Below, one piece after another: positions 38,148-51,400 of a DNA stretch of 64,000 nucleotides. The position numbers and the translations under genes were made by a program. Every line of letters starts with the position of its first letter. Position 1 is the first letter of the stretch. A model generated the notes under the pieces. That model made no database searches. It had not been told where the DNA came from and worked only from the letters and a program-made list of their open reading frames with translations. Origin of the DNA: Fratercula arctica (taxonomy: Eukaryota > Chordata > Aves > Charadriiformes > Alcidae); the NCBI GenBank assembly GCA_947846985.1, contig CANTUZ010000001.1, positions 117,445,757-117,509,756 of the forward strand, given 5' to 3'.

Positions 38148-38974
38148 TGTTTACATACAAAAATGGAGCTGCTGTGCAAACTGATTGACTCCTAACACAT
38201 CAGCTGAATCTATTTGAACACATTCTGGCAGATCTCCCAATTGCTGCATTACAGAAAATTAGTACGATGCACATTCTGATCTATTAGGCTGGTGATGGAT
38301 TGATTCACAGCCAGAAATGCCCACGTGTACAGTGAGAAACATGGAAAGAAATGTTTGTTCATTTTTCAGGGGGCCTTTGGAGCTCAGAGACCCAGCAAAC
38401 ATAACGCTAACTGATGCCTGTCTTGAACTGAGTTCATCTGAAGTAAAGATGTACAATATCTGATTTTTACCACCAAGAGAACTGCCACCAAAAAAAAAAA
38501 AACAAACCAAAAACCCAAAAAATGCGTTTTTGTCATTAGAAAATACAAAACATTCTGCAGTCCTGCCTCAGGGTCTTGGAAACCCACATACTCGAGAACC
38601 AGCGTTTTGGGTGGGCGAGGAACATTCTGCAGAACAGCTTTCACTAAGCAGGGATGGGCGCTGTCAGTGCTTGAAAAAAGCACATGGATACTGAAAATCC
38701 AGGATTAAAACTGCAACTTCATCACACCCATTGCAAGGGTACAGGGCTCTCAAATCAAGGTTGGCAGAAGTGAAATAGCCTGGATTCAGGAGAGACTGAG
38801 GAGATCAATCCTCTCTCCAAAATTCACAGCCTACTGACTGACATTGCTCCTTCTGCAGGGGCTTGCCAGGGGCTCTGTCCCCAGGATCTGGCCGGCCGTA
38901 CCGAACTGTATCACCTCATGTGATACCCCATCCACGGAACAACCTCCCAAAGAGATACGCCTCTCCTACTTCCT

Positions 38975-39240
38975 TGAAGGAATGTACCTCAAGTTGCGCC
39001 AGAGGAGGTTTAGACTGGATATTAGAAAAATTTTCACACTCAAAGGGTTATTAAGCATTGGAACAGGCTGCCCAGGAAAGTGGTTGAGTCACATCCCCGT
39101 AGGTATTTAAAAGACGGGTAGACATAGTGCTTAGAGATAGGGTTTAGTCATGTTTTTTGTCAGAGTTAGGTTGACAGTTGGACTAGATGATCTGAAAGGT
39201 CCCTTCCAACCCAGGCGATTCTATGATTCTATGACTCTAT
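38975..39240 (+). mobile_element. CR1 LINE 3' fragment with tail
   Basis: Plus-strand CR1 end with 'gaggtttagactggatatta', 'cattggaacaggctgcccag', 'gaaaggtcccttccaaccca' and a clear 'attctatgattctatgac' tail. It belongs to a different subfamily from the copies that contain 'ccagcctggcc'. The left border is approximate. Confidence 0.93.
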
Positions 39241-40910
39241 AAAGTCAAACACCACAAATAACAGCCCAGGAGTCATGACTGGCTTTTGGAATCTTTTGGT
39301 CTCTTCCAAATCCAGCTCAACAGTGCTTTAATTCTTTTTTTTGAAACACCCCCCAGTTAAACCCTTAATTATAATGTAATCTAAGATCTTCAGATTTTCT
39401 CTCCCAACCTCCTGCCCAGGTGTTTAAGCTAAAAATATGCTTCTGGTGTGTCCCTTTTTGTGATCTAACCAGGAAAGGAATGCAGGAGAAATTGCATTTT
39501 TGTAATTATGCTTTAAAAGATTACTTACATGCATATTTAAGGTCTAATTTTAGCAACTGCAGAACTTCTAGGGGAATTCTAATATAGTAAACCAATCAGC
39601 ATGATCAAGGGATAGCACAATTAAGCCTGCAGCATCCCACACCATCTAAATGTACTTAAAGCAAAAATGGGCTATCTATGCATAAAAGTAGAAAACAAAC
39701 AAACAAATTGCTTAAGCAGCCCGTGGGCTGCACTAAACAAAGTTGCTATTGCCAGAAATGCGCTGGCTCTGCCACGTCACAGGACTTGCGTGTTCCAAAA
39801 CAAAATCAAACTCCACCTTGCGTGGCAGTGCAAAGGCAGCCAGCTCTGGGCCCTGGGGAAGCACACTGCAAAGCAGGAGGCCTCTGCAGAGAAATACCGT
39901 TCACTGATCCTAGACAGCTCGTTCTACGGAGCATCCCCAGGTGATTTCTAACTGCTATGGTGATGAACAGGCTGAAAGGCAATATCTCTGATACAAAAAA
40001 AACCAACCAAACAAAAAAAACAGAAGAAAAGAGAGCAACTAAACAAAGGCTGCTCCAGTCGCTGACACAAATATCTAAAAAATGTAACTATAACAGTAGC
40101 AAATTTTTTGGAATAGACATAAAATGCAAGTTTCAGAGCTGAAGTCACTGCCTAGATGAGAAAGAAATCATGAGAAGATGTTTCCATTGGATAGATTCAC
40201 CTCTGCCTGCCTGCTGCATAGTTAGGCAGGGCTCAGAGCATTTGGCAATGTAGTGACTGCTGTCAGGAAACAGTCTGTTCTCACATTTTTATGACTCCCA
40301 GTAAAGCTGATCTGTGATCTGAGGAGAAGAGATACATCCTCTACAGTGAAAAAGATTACAATAACACAGCTCACTAGGAGAACATCTATTTAGAATAATG
40401 TTAACTTGGTTTGTGCTTTGAGGAAGATGCAAATGTAGGTATTTTGGGGATGGTGTGTACTATGGGGGGAGGTGGGAGAAGACTTACTGCACACGTGCAT
40501 GCTTTCAGCACAAAGCTGCCTGATGGTGAACTACATGGAGCAGAACTACAGAAATTCCAGGATCTAGTCTTTCTCTTCACTGGCAAACATGGTTCCTGAA
40601 AAAATGGTAGCTAAACAAATGCTAGAGAAGAGCCCAGATTCTTCACATCTTTCAGATGAATAGAACCTTGTCAAATGAGAAGCAAATGGCAGAATAGTGC
40701 AGCAGTGACAAAAGCTCTGATCCGACAGTCAGGGAGGGCATACTGCTGTGCTCATGTAGGGCCTCAATGACTTTAATAAGCCCCCACAGAAGCAAAGCAA
40801 TCTCCTTGCACACTGTCAACTACAACACCAGGACCTAATTCAGTATTCAGCTCCACACCTCCATCATGTTGGCAATAATTCAGAGTTGGTGAGACAACTT
40901 GTAAAGGGAG

Positions 40911-40928
40911 AAAAAAAAAAAAAAAAAA
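40911..40928. repeat. A homopolymer, 18 bases
   Basis: Uninterrupted A run on the plus strand, about 440 bp downstream of exon 5 in the direction of transcription. Confidence 0.95.
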
Positions 40929-41365
40929 GCAGTGTTTTAAACCTCTCTAATTTAATGTTAGCTTTTTATGTGTCTAACATCAAAGCATTTTTTCACTTCT
41001 ATTTAATCAAAATTAATCACTAAGATTACTACAGTAATTTATGTTGGAGATTATTGAAATGAGTGTTTTATTAAAATCTGGTTTTATTATTAAAACACAT
41101 TCTGGCTAAGGAATCATGCGAGTCTGCTATTAGAGACTATTAACGGGGAACTGGGAGTTAATCATAACAGTCATGCTGCCAGGTCCTTTGACAGCAGCAC
41201 ACACTGGGTTTGTTTCTTCTTTCACTTCTACTAGCATATTCAAGTCAATTAGTTACCCTAGCACACGAGTGGTCAGAGTAACTCCCGTAAAACAGGGAAA
41301 GGAAACAAAGGTACATGCACCTCAGTAGCTTTGAACAAAGAAACGGTAATCAGAAAGAGACTCAC

Positions 41366-41701
41366 CAGCCTGATTAGTTGTGATGCTGACAGCAGCAAAT
41401 TGTCTGGAAAGTGTACTCAAGTCAGATACCCCATTGACTGCATCAATCTCAAAAGTGTAATTGGTATGTGCCAAAAGGTCCACTACTGTCACCGTGGTGT
41501 TGGTGAGTCCAGTCTGACGAGGTAAGAATCGTACGTTGTCACTACACGGCTCGCACATCTTGATGTTTCCTCCACATTTTTTGCAAACGATGTTGAAAGT
41601 GACATCTTTCCGACCTCCAGTGTCAAGAGGCCAGCTCCAGTCCAGGATAACAGATGTTTCGTTGATGTTAGAGATAACGTTTCTTGGAGCAGATGGTGGT
41701 C
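41366..41701 (-). CDS. EPHA3: EPHA3 exon 5: first fibronectin type III domain
   Basis: The 336-bp exon follows acceptor TTGTATAG and ends in GCTG before donor GTGAGT, with phase 1 at both borders. It encodes the whole first fibronectin III repeat in one exon, starting (R)PPSAPRNVISNINETSV and ending AVSITTNQA. Visible landmarks are the LDWSWPLD core strand, four cysteines in CKKCGGNIKMCEPC, and LLAHTNYTFEIDAVNGV, the conserved end of the domain. Three N-glycosylation sequons are present: NET, NTT and NYT. From memory, the human sequence has Trp where this one has Gly in KKCGGN, and Gln where it has Met before CEPC. The domain is extracellular and acts mainly as a spacer and contact surface. 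Confidence 0.97.
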
Positions 41702-42183
41702 CTATACAAGGAAACAGGAAATCAGAGGGATGAGATTTTCTGTACTGCTCTAAGACAGGAGTAACAAGGGCGCAAAAATACGAAAGTCAAAACCAGAAAA
41801 AACCCAAACTCTTCTAGTTATTTCCTGTAGAGACTCCTGAAATATTTCACTGGACCACATGCCTAGAGCATCAAGGACCACGTTTTCTTATAGACAGACA
41901 GTACCCTCAGGGTGCAGTTCAGGATTGAGGGCTGAAAATATTGGTAGCAATATAAAAATCCTAGCCTCTCCTTCTTGAGTCTGACAGAGAACAGGAAGGA
42001 GGAAATGAAAACAGAAAGACATAAACCCAGCCCACCAATTTTTGGTAGCCTGTCCAACATGTAAGAAGACATGGGAGGCAGTGGATGGCTGACTGCAATG
42101 GGACATGAGAGGAAGCAAGCAAGCTGCTGAGATACAGATGGAGGAGCAAGAATGACAGCCCCGAGCATAATGATGCTACTCAC
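41702..42183 (-). other. EPHA3 intron 4 (482 bp)
   Basis: Short intron between the cysteine-rich exon and the first fibronectin III exon. Overlapping open frames on the minus strand have no recognised product. Reading exon 4 through its donor would stop after two codons. Confidence 0.92.
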
Positions 42184-42339
42184 TGGTGCAAGCCATGGAT
42201 GGAGGGTCTTTCTCAGAGCGAAAGTAATTCTTTTCACACCTGCAGTTCAGAGACGCATCTTCATAGGTAGAGCTGTGAGGTGGGCATTTGGCACACTTCA
42301 CGTTGCCAGCAGAGGCTTTGTAGAACCCAGGTCGACAAG
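42184..42339 (-). CDS. EPHA3: EPHA3 exon 4: cysteine-rich/EGF-like region
   Basis: This 156-bp exon begins after acceptor TTTTGCAG with the last two bases of an Ala codon and ends one base into an Arg codon before donor GTGAGT. It encodes about 52 residues starting ACRPGFYKASAGNVKC and ending DPPSMACT. Six cysteines (including KCAKC and NCRC) form the disulfide pattern of the Eph EGF-like region between the ligand-binding domain and the fibronectin repeats. This region helps receptors cluster in the plane of the membrane (family knowledge). It lies only 482 bp from exon 5. The length equals the usual exon 4 of EphA genes. No ligand-binding exon (normally about 664 bp) appears upstream within the window, so the preceding intron runs off the right edge. 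Confidence 0.96.
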
Positions 42340-43497
42340 CTGCAAAATAATAGGAGCACAGTTTTAAATTCCATGGACATCTCCTCAATTTTAACATGTG
42401 ACTTTGTTACTGGCAGGGACCTATACATGTGCAGATCTCATTTTGCAGACATTTATAGTCTAAAAATACAGATTTTTCTCATAATGAGAAAGCTGATGGA
42501 AATAAAACCTCTTGGTAGAATAGATCTCTTCATGCATCAACTTGGATTTGCATTTAATTTTGCCTGGAAAACAAAACAGTGTATTGCACCACTAAGAAGA
42601 AACATTTTCTATGTTGCACTTTGAGAACTTCACTTATTTTTCTTCTCTTCTGGTTAATTTACCAAATATTGTACCTATCCTGTATAAGGAGCTAACTTTA
42701 TCCTCTCTCTGCTACCAAGGTTCGCTTACAAGGGCACACTAATTGTAAACTATGTCTCATCGGTTCAGCAGGACTAAGCAAGCCAAACCCAAGAAAACCA
42801 CCTGAACAGTAAAAAGGTCTATTTCGTTGCTGAAGGATCGTGCATCAGGCTCAATGAGCTGCTTCTGATACTATGAGGAGCTTGCATGTTCTGTACGAGA
42901 AGGATGCTTTTTACATTAACCCAGTCCTCTAGGGATGGTGCTTGAACCCTCAAAAGCTGCTTCTGAAAAACTCTGGGTGGTGGTGTTTCATTAACACGGG
43001 CACACTCTCTCTGTTTTGATTCCTGTTGCATTTCAGACTGATTCAGGGCCACGTTTGCATCAGAAGAAAACAGCCTTTGAAGTTAAGTTACAGAAACAAA
43101 CAATTTAGCAAATAACTTCCTATGAAAAACCCATGCAGCGAAATAACACTGTTTACTTCCTTCCACCAAGATGATATCACCATAAAAAGAAAAAAAAAAA
43201 AAGAAAAATAAAGACCAAACCCAGATAAGAATCAGCAGACTCTTCTGTTCAGCTGTTGCTTCCCCCAAGACACACATCTTTCTCCAAATGGAATTTACCA
43301 AGTAAAAACATTATGGCTGACACTGGTCACCTGCAGATCTGTACTCATACCTACAACAACCACACAGAAACAGACAACGTAACAAAAGGGAGCACATCTT
43401 AAAATGTGTTCACCTTTTGCTACACTTTGGTTCCACAGTAAACACTGCCTAATGCACAAGCACACCAGGAAAACTCCAATACATTCTCATTACAAAT

Positions 43498-43504
<7 letters not shown>

Positions 43505-43527
<23 letters not shown>
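43505..43527. repeat. A homopolymer, 23 bases
   Basis: A run on the plus strand in intron 3, followed by a further interrupted A stretch. Confidence 0.95.
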
Positions 43528-43534
<7 letters not shown>

Positions 43535-46500
43535 AAGAATAATACAGATTAAAACATAACTTCTTTTTGTGTCTGGAGCCCAGAAATTTAGGCTTAAATA
43601 ATATTGCCCAGGACCTGTCACCGAATTAGATGATAATTTGAAGCCAAAAAAACAGGTTCACCAGTCTTAACATAAGCCTAAACAGGGACACACTTTTTGG
43701 TTTTGCTTATGGAGATGAACTGATCCATAAGCATAGTATAAAATCCAAGATACAAGACTATGTGATCTTTTGTGTTCATTCATGCACTGCCTAAATAGAG
43801 AAGTGTTTGTACAGGTAGCTGGAGGTGGAAAAAAAGTTCAGAACAAAAATCCCAGCATCTTTGTAAGCGATGCAGGAGAGAGGGAAGCTGCAGCATTAAA
43901 CTGGATGTTCAGCTTCCACGTTATCCAAATCTATAACCAAAACCTGACTGAATATCCAGTTAGGAAAATTTGTTGATTAATTCCTGGTGCCAAACACCAC
44001 AGTGAAATGCACTGACAAGTAGAGAGAGAACAACCCCCTGCACAGTCGTATGTCCTACTCCAAAACATCTTAATAAAGGAAACCCTCCTCAATACCACGT
44101 GGAACACAGTGCGAGAAGCACGAAACGTTTTGCAAGGAAGCGCTAATCTCAGCCACTCTTCAGCACTTCACAGCCCTTGCAAACCAAGGCACCTGGCTGC
44201 AGCTGCTACCTCCGACTTCCACGCCAGTAAAGCAGCTGGGAAAGACGCCTCCCGCTCCAAGTCCTCTTCTACAAACCCTGAGGAAATGATGCCGAGTTTG
44301 AGGCCCGGAGGCGTGGGCCCAGCAGGCAATCTGTGAAAGCCAAACCGCTGAAAATGACCTTGTGATGAGGTTCCCAGAGCCTAATGCCAACCTGATGGAC
44401 CTGGCACAGTCTGTCCCCTTTCAGCCAGCTTTTCTCATCTTTCTGTCTTCTCAAAAGCTGCAAGGGTGTGTGGGGATTTCTGTTTAACTTGAGGAAATAA
44501 AGGAAACCTCACCTCCTCTTAAACACCTCCACTAGAAGAAAATGCAGCAGGAAACAGCGTTAGCTTTTTTGGTTTTGTTGTTGTTATTGTTGCAGCCTTT
44601 TAAGACTCTAATCTCATTCCCTCCCAAATCCTGCCCCATGACACACGTGCCGTACCTAGAGCGAGCCTCTTCGGTCTCCCTCTGGCTGACAGAGGAGCCT
44701 CAAGTGATTTTACTGTCTCTGGGCACAGCACAGCTGTTCCTGGCCCTAAGACAATGAGCCGAGCAGAAAAGAACGGTTGCCAAACCCACTCTTACCAGCT
44801 CTAGTAACTAAGCAAACACATTAAGGAATAAACACTGCACTGCATCTGTCCAGCTAATTACACAGCACTTTCAACAAAACTTCCCATGGAAACTTACTGC
44901 CAGGTGTTCAACTCAAATGGTTTTGCTGAGCCGTATCTACTCAGCTTGAAGGGAACTTTGTTATATTTATGGGCAGGCATACACGAGACAAAGACGAATT
45001 TATGAATACATACAGTACAATTTTTTTTTTTATTTTTTAGTAAATTTATATACCAGTTTAATGGAAAGATTGGAAAAAGACTAATAATCTAAAACTGAAC
45101 CTTTGTCATGTGGTTGGTCTTCCTGCAAGACACAATTTCCACTGCTTATTAAGCATAATTTATTCATAGCGTCATAACATGTGAGCATTCATTTACAGGA
45201 TGGAACTACAGTAAGACTGATTATCTGGGACACTTTCAAAGCACCTACCACTACCATTTTAATACGATAATGAATTTAACATAAGTAAATGAGCTTGCAT
45301 AAGAAGTGGACATATTTTGTGGGGTGAGAAAGAGAAAGGAAGGAATCAAACTACTCCATTAATAAATGTCTGTCTCATCCCTCAGGTGGAAACCCATAGA
45401 CCTCATTTAAGAAAAGGGGGCGGTGGTGTGGGGCTAGAGAAAAAAGGAAGAAGAGGAGCATGCAGGAAGCACCCTGGTAACATGAGATCAGGCTTTTGCT
45501 TTTCCAGAGGGACAGGGAGTTCATCATTTCATGCTTCTGCTATCGTGGTACAGATTGAGCAGTCGTGGCAGGGAGATGAGCCGGTCGGACCCCTGCTGCC
45601 CCGGTGTGCCCTAGCGAGGGCATCCCAATCTCCTCTCTTCCCCTCAGGCTGTCTCATGTTTTCTGTCATTGTCTGTCAGACCAATTCACGACTGCAGCCC
45701 AAAGGAGGAAATAAAAAGCAATTATATGTGAAATTGAAGCTTCGAAAAAGGGTGACAATAGAAAATGTTACCAATATACTTACTGTTATTATTTTCCTAG
45801 ATATTTTTAAATTCTGATATGTAAGACAAAAAAAAAATGAAGCCACTACTTCAAAAGGCATTAATTTTTTTTGACGTCAGAAAAATTGGATTACATGAAC
45901 TGATGGAAGAAAGTTTGGCTTTTTGAGGTGAATACCATGGCTTTGGTTTCAGTCAGGTTGAAAATAAAAGCACTATCACACACGAGGTCTTCACAGAATC
46001 TGTAATTTCAGCATGGGAACCAGCTGTGAGCAGCACTTGCTTTGTCTCAACATTTTCTTCTAGAAACTAAAAATTTTTTCTTTCCCTCACAAGAGGGAAT
46101 GATGCGAGAGGAAGTAGATGCAATAGGCCAGGAAGAAAATCCTCTCACCACACTAAAAGTAAGGGAAACTTTCAGAGTTTCTACATTCATGATATAAATT
46201 CTACAGCAAGGCTGTTTGGATTTGCTTTTTAAGAAGATCTCCTCAAGTCAGATGGCTGATATCTGTCAGTCCTGGTAACTCCCATGATAACTCCAACCTG
46301 AAATATTATTTTAAAACTGTATGCAGTCTGATTTCAATCTCTTTTATTTGAGCGCGAGCCACACTGACTTTATTGAAGTCGCCTCCTCGTAAGAGTGTCA
46401 GGACTGCCGTTGTCCTCGTTACTGTATGAAAATGAATTTCCTTAAGCTATAACTGATGAGTCTGTCTCAGAGAGCAGGGAAAGTTATTTCAGTGAAAGAA

Positions 46501-46723
46501 AAACAAACGCATGTAGCAATCTATGGTTGTTACTGCTAAAAGAAATGACTGTCTTTTCAACAGCAAAGTTAATTTTGCCTCTGTTTGACTAATCGGTTTG
46601 AGATGAAAACGTGGTCCTAATTAAGGGTTAAATGATTAATTTCAATTTGAATTAACTTTAAATTAAAATATAAAGCTGTTAGCAAATAGGAGCATTTTAG
46701 TATTCAGACCCTGCAGCCCCTGT

Positions 46724-47078
46724 ACGCAGAGCAATATCACCAATTCCCAACCGTCAACACCATCTAAGGACCCGTGCCCGCCCTGCCTGAGCAGATGAGT
46801 TCCCAGCCCCGCTACCCCAGGCCTGACGGGGCCCATTTCCCTGCACAAGGTCAAAGGGACTCTTTATGTGCAAAACGAGCCGCACTCCCCGGTCTTACAG
46901 GAACTCTGCTTTTCGTGCTCTGAATAGAGGTGGGGTGCTTCGAGGCAAGGCCCAAGCATCACGGTGCACTGGCAGCCAGCATACGCAGCCAGGAAACCGG
47001 GCACGCAACGGGGCAGCATCCACCAAGCGACCGAGTGTTTCCTTCTGTTGTTCCTCTGCTCTTCGATAAAAAACCCCG
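46724..47078. other. CpG-rich patch in intron 3
   Basis: I count about 20 CpG in this 355-bp stretch, against very few in most neighbouring kilobases. No exon, promoter motif or transposon is recognised in it. Function unknown. Confidence 0.5.
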
Positions 47079-48409
47079 GGGGCAAAATGCCCCTCTGGCA
47101 TTAAACAGCAGCATTTCAAAAAAAGGGAATTCAATCATAAACCCCTACAGCTCACGGATACCTCAACTTTTCCCCACTGTGTGCGTTAGCAAGATGGATG
47201 ACAGCAACCCAGGGACAAGCCTCCCACCTCTGTCCCCTGCAGAGAGGGCAGGGAAGCATCCCCCATGCATGTGATCCATGTTAGAGGGGCTTTGCAAACC
47301 AATCCCGCTGTCACCTGTGGAAATGGCATGCCAATGAGCAGCAGCAGAGGTCCTTACACTGGACCTGAAGCCACAGGATGACTTTTGGCTGTGCAGGTGT
47401 GCTGGGAAGTGAATGCTACCGACTGACTCACCTTGATGCCCATGTAGAGCCTTGCAACTTTGCAACGTTCTCAAGTTGCTTTAAAGAGCATTTACATGGC
47501 TCTTTTTTTTCACTACATATATTATGGTTGTGTCCTGGAGAAGCCAACAGCACTATGTTTATCACCACTAACGGAATTGCACATCCACCCACCCATACAT
47601 ACACACGCACATGCAAAATGAGATGTAACACAGCTGTCAGCTTGTGAAAACGGATGGCATAACAAGCAGCGTAGATTAACCTTATAAAACTCTCAAAACC
47701 ATTTTATTTTCCTTGGGCGAGTCATTTCCCTTCTTGCATTTGTTTGTATCTTTAAGAAACAACAAAATGGTGAAAATCCTGATTAACTTTAAATGAAGAT
47801 TTCAAAACTGTTCATTTCACAAATTATGTCCAGCCGTATGTGTTATTCTTGCTATATTAAAAATCACACTATATAGGTACAGTATAGTTCTGGCTCAGAT
47901 ACATCAAGCATAGGAAATGAAGGCAGAACTCTGCCCTGAGTTGTCCCGTCCTCAGTTTGCATCACGTGCCATTCACAAAACCGAAAATGTCTCATTTTTT
48001 CCTCCCTTCTTCACTACGGCACCCTGCTCCACAGGAAACAATGCTTTATAATGCAGGTTTCCCGCAAAATCCTGCAGAGCAGGGAAACCACCTTCAGCAG
48101 CTCTCATGGCCCATTAATCTGTGAAAAGCCACATGATCTATGGCATTACATACGCGCACATCCTCTCTCTCTCCTGGGCCTCTAGGTGCCTTCTTGCACA
48201 CCCACCTAGCCCAAACAGGCTTCTAAAAATTACAGTGTATTTTTGATTCTTATTTCCATCGAACTGAAGGCACGCTTTTTGTTACCAGATGAGAATAAAC
48301 AATAAACAGTAAGACACCACTTAAGGGAAGAGGTCTCAAAGCTAAGTACTGCGCCTTACAGTAGAAAAAGAGGTTCAGGGCTGAATGTCACTGCTACGCT
48401 TTGACAACT

Positions 48410-48432
48410 GAGGAGGAGGAAGAGGAGGGAGG
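48410..48432. repeat. GGA-rich purine tract
   Basis: Short gag/gga repeat (gaggaggaggaagaggaggg) in intron 3, flanked by GC-richer sequence. Confidence 0.7.
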
Positions 48433-51400
48433 CAGCCCTAATGCTTGTCAGCAGGTGGGGGATCCCCACGGAAGGCTACTGCTGCACAGGCAGAGCACGC
48501 TTTCTCTTTGCTGGGCTGCGGCGCTGGCACACACGCTGGCTGTGCTCAGGAGAGGATGCAAATTAGATTGAGAAAGACTTTCGTGGGGGCTCAAAGCTCT
48601 GGTGGGTATGGACCCCGTTACTGCCAAGGTAAGACTATCTCCAGGTGAAGGTAAGGACATCGTCTGTCTCTCATTGCCCATCAGAGTCTGTTCTGTTTGT
48701 TGGGGAAATAAAAGCTTACAATTATTCTTAGCATTCTTTGTGTTCTTACATTGTCGTGCCTGTAGTCTTCAGCACACTATACATAATACCCAAAGTAATT
48801 ACAAAATAGGTAGCGCTGGAACCGGCAGCAGAAGCAACGCAGTCATTTTTGCTAAGCGTTATAAACAAATTAACAAAATCTCACATTGCATTTTCTGTGC
48901 ACAACATGTACTTTTTACTCTGAAAATCCAGGCATAAAATTAAAAGTTGCATTTTAAGTACTGAAGTGAATTCCCACCACTCCTTTCATTATTAGCTGTG
49001 CAATAGCTCTGGAAAAATGCAGCTGTTTATTACTATAATTTATCTTCGGGGGGAAAAACTACTGCAGATGGAAACATGCTTCATGTATGCTTTTGCATCT
49101 CTAGACTGGAAAATACAGTAATCACAGTCAAAGCCGCTGACGGATTTGGAGAACTAGCGCAGCTGCCCACTGCTAGAAGAAATCAACAATTAACAGAATT
49201 GGTGCAATTTCTTTCCTATCACTAGGCCTCCTCCAACAGTAGGAGGCCAATAACTGTGGGCTCAGGAAACGATCTCTCTTCTCTCCGCTGTTTCCTACCC
49301 CTCCAGCCTTTGTGCCAGCAGGACGGACCGCGTGGTATGCACGGGGCAAGGATTCAGTGCAACGTGACACTGAAATGCCTCTAGAAAAATCCTCTTCAGA
49401 ATGAGCACTTTTCATTTTTTTACACCTGGAATCTGCTGCTAGCACAAAACACGCATGGAGCGGTATTTAATCTTACTCATGAGTAAATTTCTGCTTTTTC
49501 CTCCCCACTTCATATTTTATGGTGATCTGTGACCTTAACGTATTTTAATCAGATGCTTTTTAAATTGGCTTTACTCCCAGGTCAAGTCATGCAGCAGAAA
49601 CAATTCCTGTTCTTTGTTTAATAACTGTTACTGGCAGACATATTAATTATATGTACATAAGAGATAGCTTTATCCTGAGGGAATAACACTGCACCTTTCA
49701 ACTGCAGTCTGCAATAGCTCCACATTATGCCTTGCAGGCTTCTGTATCTCTTTATGAAGTACATCACAGACGCGATTGCTACCAGCAGTACTGTTGCAAG
49801 TGCAATGTCAAAGGTAGTAGGGCTAAACCACAGCATTACAGCAAAGATACTCTCGCTTGTGGGTACACAAATATCCTATTTCAAAATGCATAAGGCATTT
49901 CAGCTGCTTTGCAGGCAGTTTTGGGGAAAAGAAATCTTTCACTAATAGGAAAACATGGAGAACCACAGCCTTGATTCAGAATTAAAGCAAAATAAACAAA
50001 GTTCTACCTTAATTCCACCCATGCTTAGTGAATCATTTAAGCAAGTATTTAAACAGGGAATTTAATAAGGCTATGTTTATAAGCACTGTCTTTCACTTTC
50101 CCTAAACAAGATGTTTTCCTGAAGCAGAGCCTGGACATGTTGAGATCTATTAAGCTATCATTTTGTCAAACAAAGAAATGCCACTTTCTGGGTTTTTTTT
50201 AAACTTAATTTAATCCATACAGAGATGAAAAATAACTTCCTAATTCAAGAAGCATTGTAATAAGTCAATAAATAAATAAGTCTAAATTAAAGAAATACCA
50301 GAAAAAAAAAAAAAACCACCAGGATCAACTTGAACAGGGAAAAAAAAGGTTGTACAAACACACACACGCAAGGAATCTGGAAGTTTTAAATGACCATTTG
50401 TCAAGGATAAAAAGCGAAGAGATACTTTTTCCTTGAACTAAAATTACACTATGGACTCCTCAAAGGCAAACTAGACATAGGACCCCAGCAGCTTGAAACA
50501 CTAAACGTTTTCTAACATCAGGTCGAGAGATAGGGGTAATCACAGTACCGCTCTGATTTAGTCTTTCCTCAACCTCCCCTCTCTATGTCAGAACTTTTAA
50601 AAAAAACAAATACACAAACAAGAACAACCAACCAACCCACCCTGTCCCCCAGAGCAAACCAAAGAGACCTGGTAGACACGGCAGGCCCTCTCCCACAGGA
50701 CACGAGCTCCTGGGAAGATGTTTCCTTTCCAGCTCAGTGGCAAAAACAAGACAGTGCCTGGCAATCCTCCCAGGCTAGATCTGGCTAGTAAGTGAAAACC
50801 AACTTTCATAACTTGGGGGTGTTTATACAATTTCTCTGTGCCTGAACTAGGTCAGATTAACAGGTTAATGAATAGGAAAGCTAACATAAATAAAGAACAA
50901 ATGAATTGTCATACAGATTACATCTAGCCCTAGAACTTTCCCTGGCGCCTATCTCGTATCTAACAGTAGCACCATACAGAAAGTGCAAGAGAGAGGCCAA
51001 TAAGGGATGATCATTTGCCACCCCTCATTATTTCACCCTTATCCCTACAACCTAGATATTATTTCAAAGACCTGGTAACCCAAGGCTTCATATATCTGCT
51101 ATTTTCTTTTTTTAACAAAGATAAATTGTGACAATCCTCCATTGTACTGTCCTTCAGGTAGCATATCCAATGTTTTTTTTGCTAATTATTGGTCTCAATG
51201 AATATCTCTGACATTCCTCTCCAGTCTAGGTAGTCGATGTGAAGTGAAATAATACATCCTTCCTTCAGTTTACCTTCAGATTTGGTAGCCTTTTAGCCTA
51301 ATCAATGTATCCTTGGTTTTTATAATGAGACAGGGAGAACAGCTGGTCCTGGTGTATGCTCTCTAAGCCATTCCTTACCTTACAAAGACCTTTCATGAAC

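Larger units (their letters stand above)
22561..41365 (-). other. EPHA3 intron 5 (18.8 kb)
   Basis: This large intron lies between exons 5 and 6. It contains CR1 fragments at 28583-28946, 34918-35615, 36509-36782 and 38975-39240. It also has A runs at 23764-23790, 32573-32599, 33555-33572, 38490-38502 and 40911-40928, and a TG-rich simple-sequence stretch at 38081-38147. Nothing else in it can be assigned. Confidence 0.87.
1547..42339 (-). other. EPHA3: EPHA3 gene, central part (exons 4-11 of a multi-exon gene)
   Basis: This span covers eight spliced coding exons of an EphA receptor tyrosine kinase on the minus strand. EphA3 sits in the plasma membrane, binds GPI-anchored ephrin-A ligands on neighbouring cells and signals through its kinase in axon guidance, cell sorting and heart cushion development (family knowledge). 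It is called EPHA3 rather than EPHA4 or EPHA5 because the kinase exon reads [16 protein letters not shown] and [14 protein letters not shown], as in EPHA3; the paralogues, as I remember them, have different residues at KLPSKKEIS and His instead of Arg before LEGV. Domain order is cysteine-rich region, two fibronectin III repeats, transmembrane helix, juxtamembrane region and start of the kinase. Both ends of the gene are outside the window. The total of 1263 coding bases keeps one open frame over all seven junctions. Confidence 0.97.

Noticed and set aside
45317..45817. Longest open frame in the window (166 codons, plus strand)
   Set aside because: No recognisable domain, low-complexity basic and Gly-rich composition, no splice or promoter context, and it lies antisense in a large intron in a GC-richer patch where stops are rarer.
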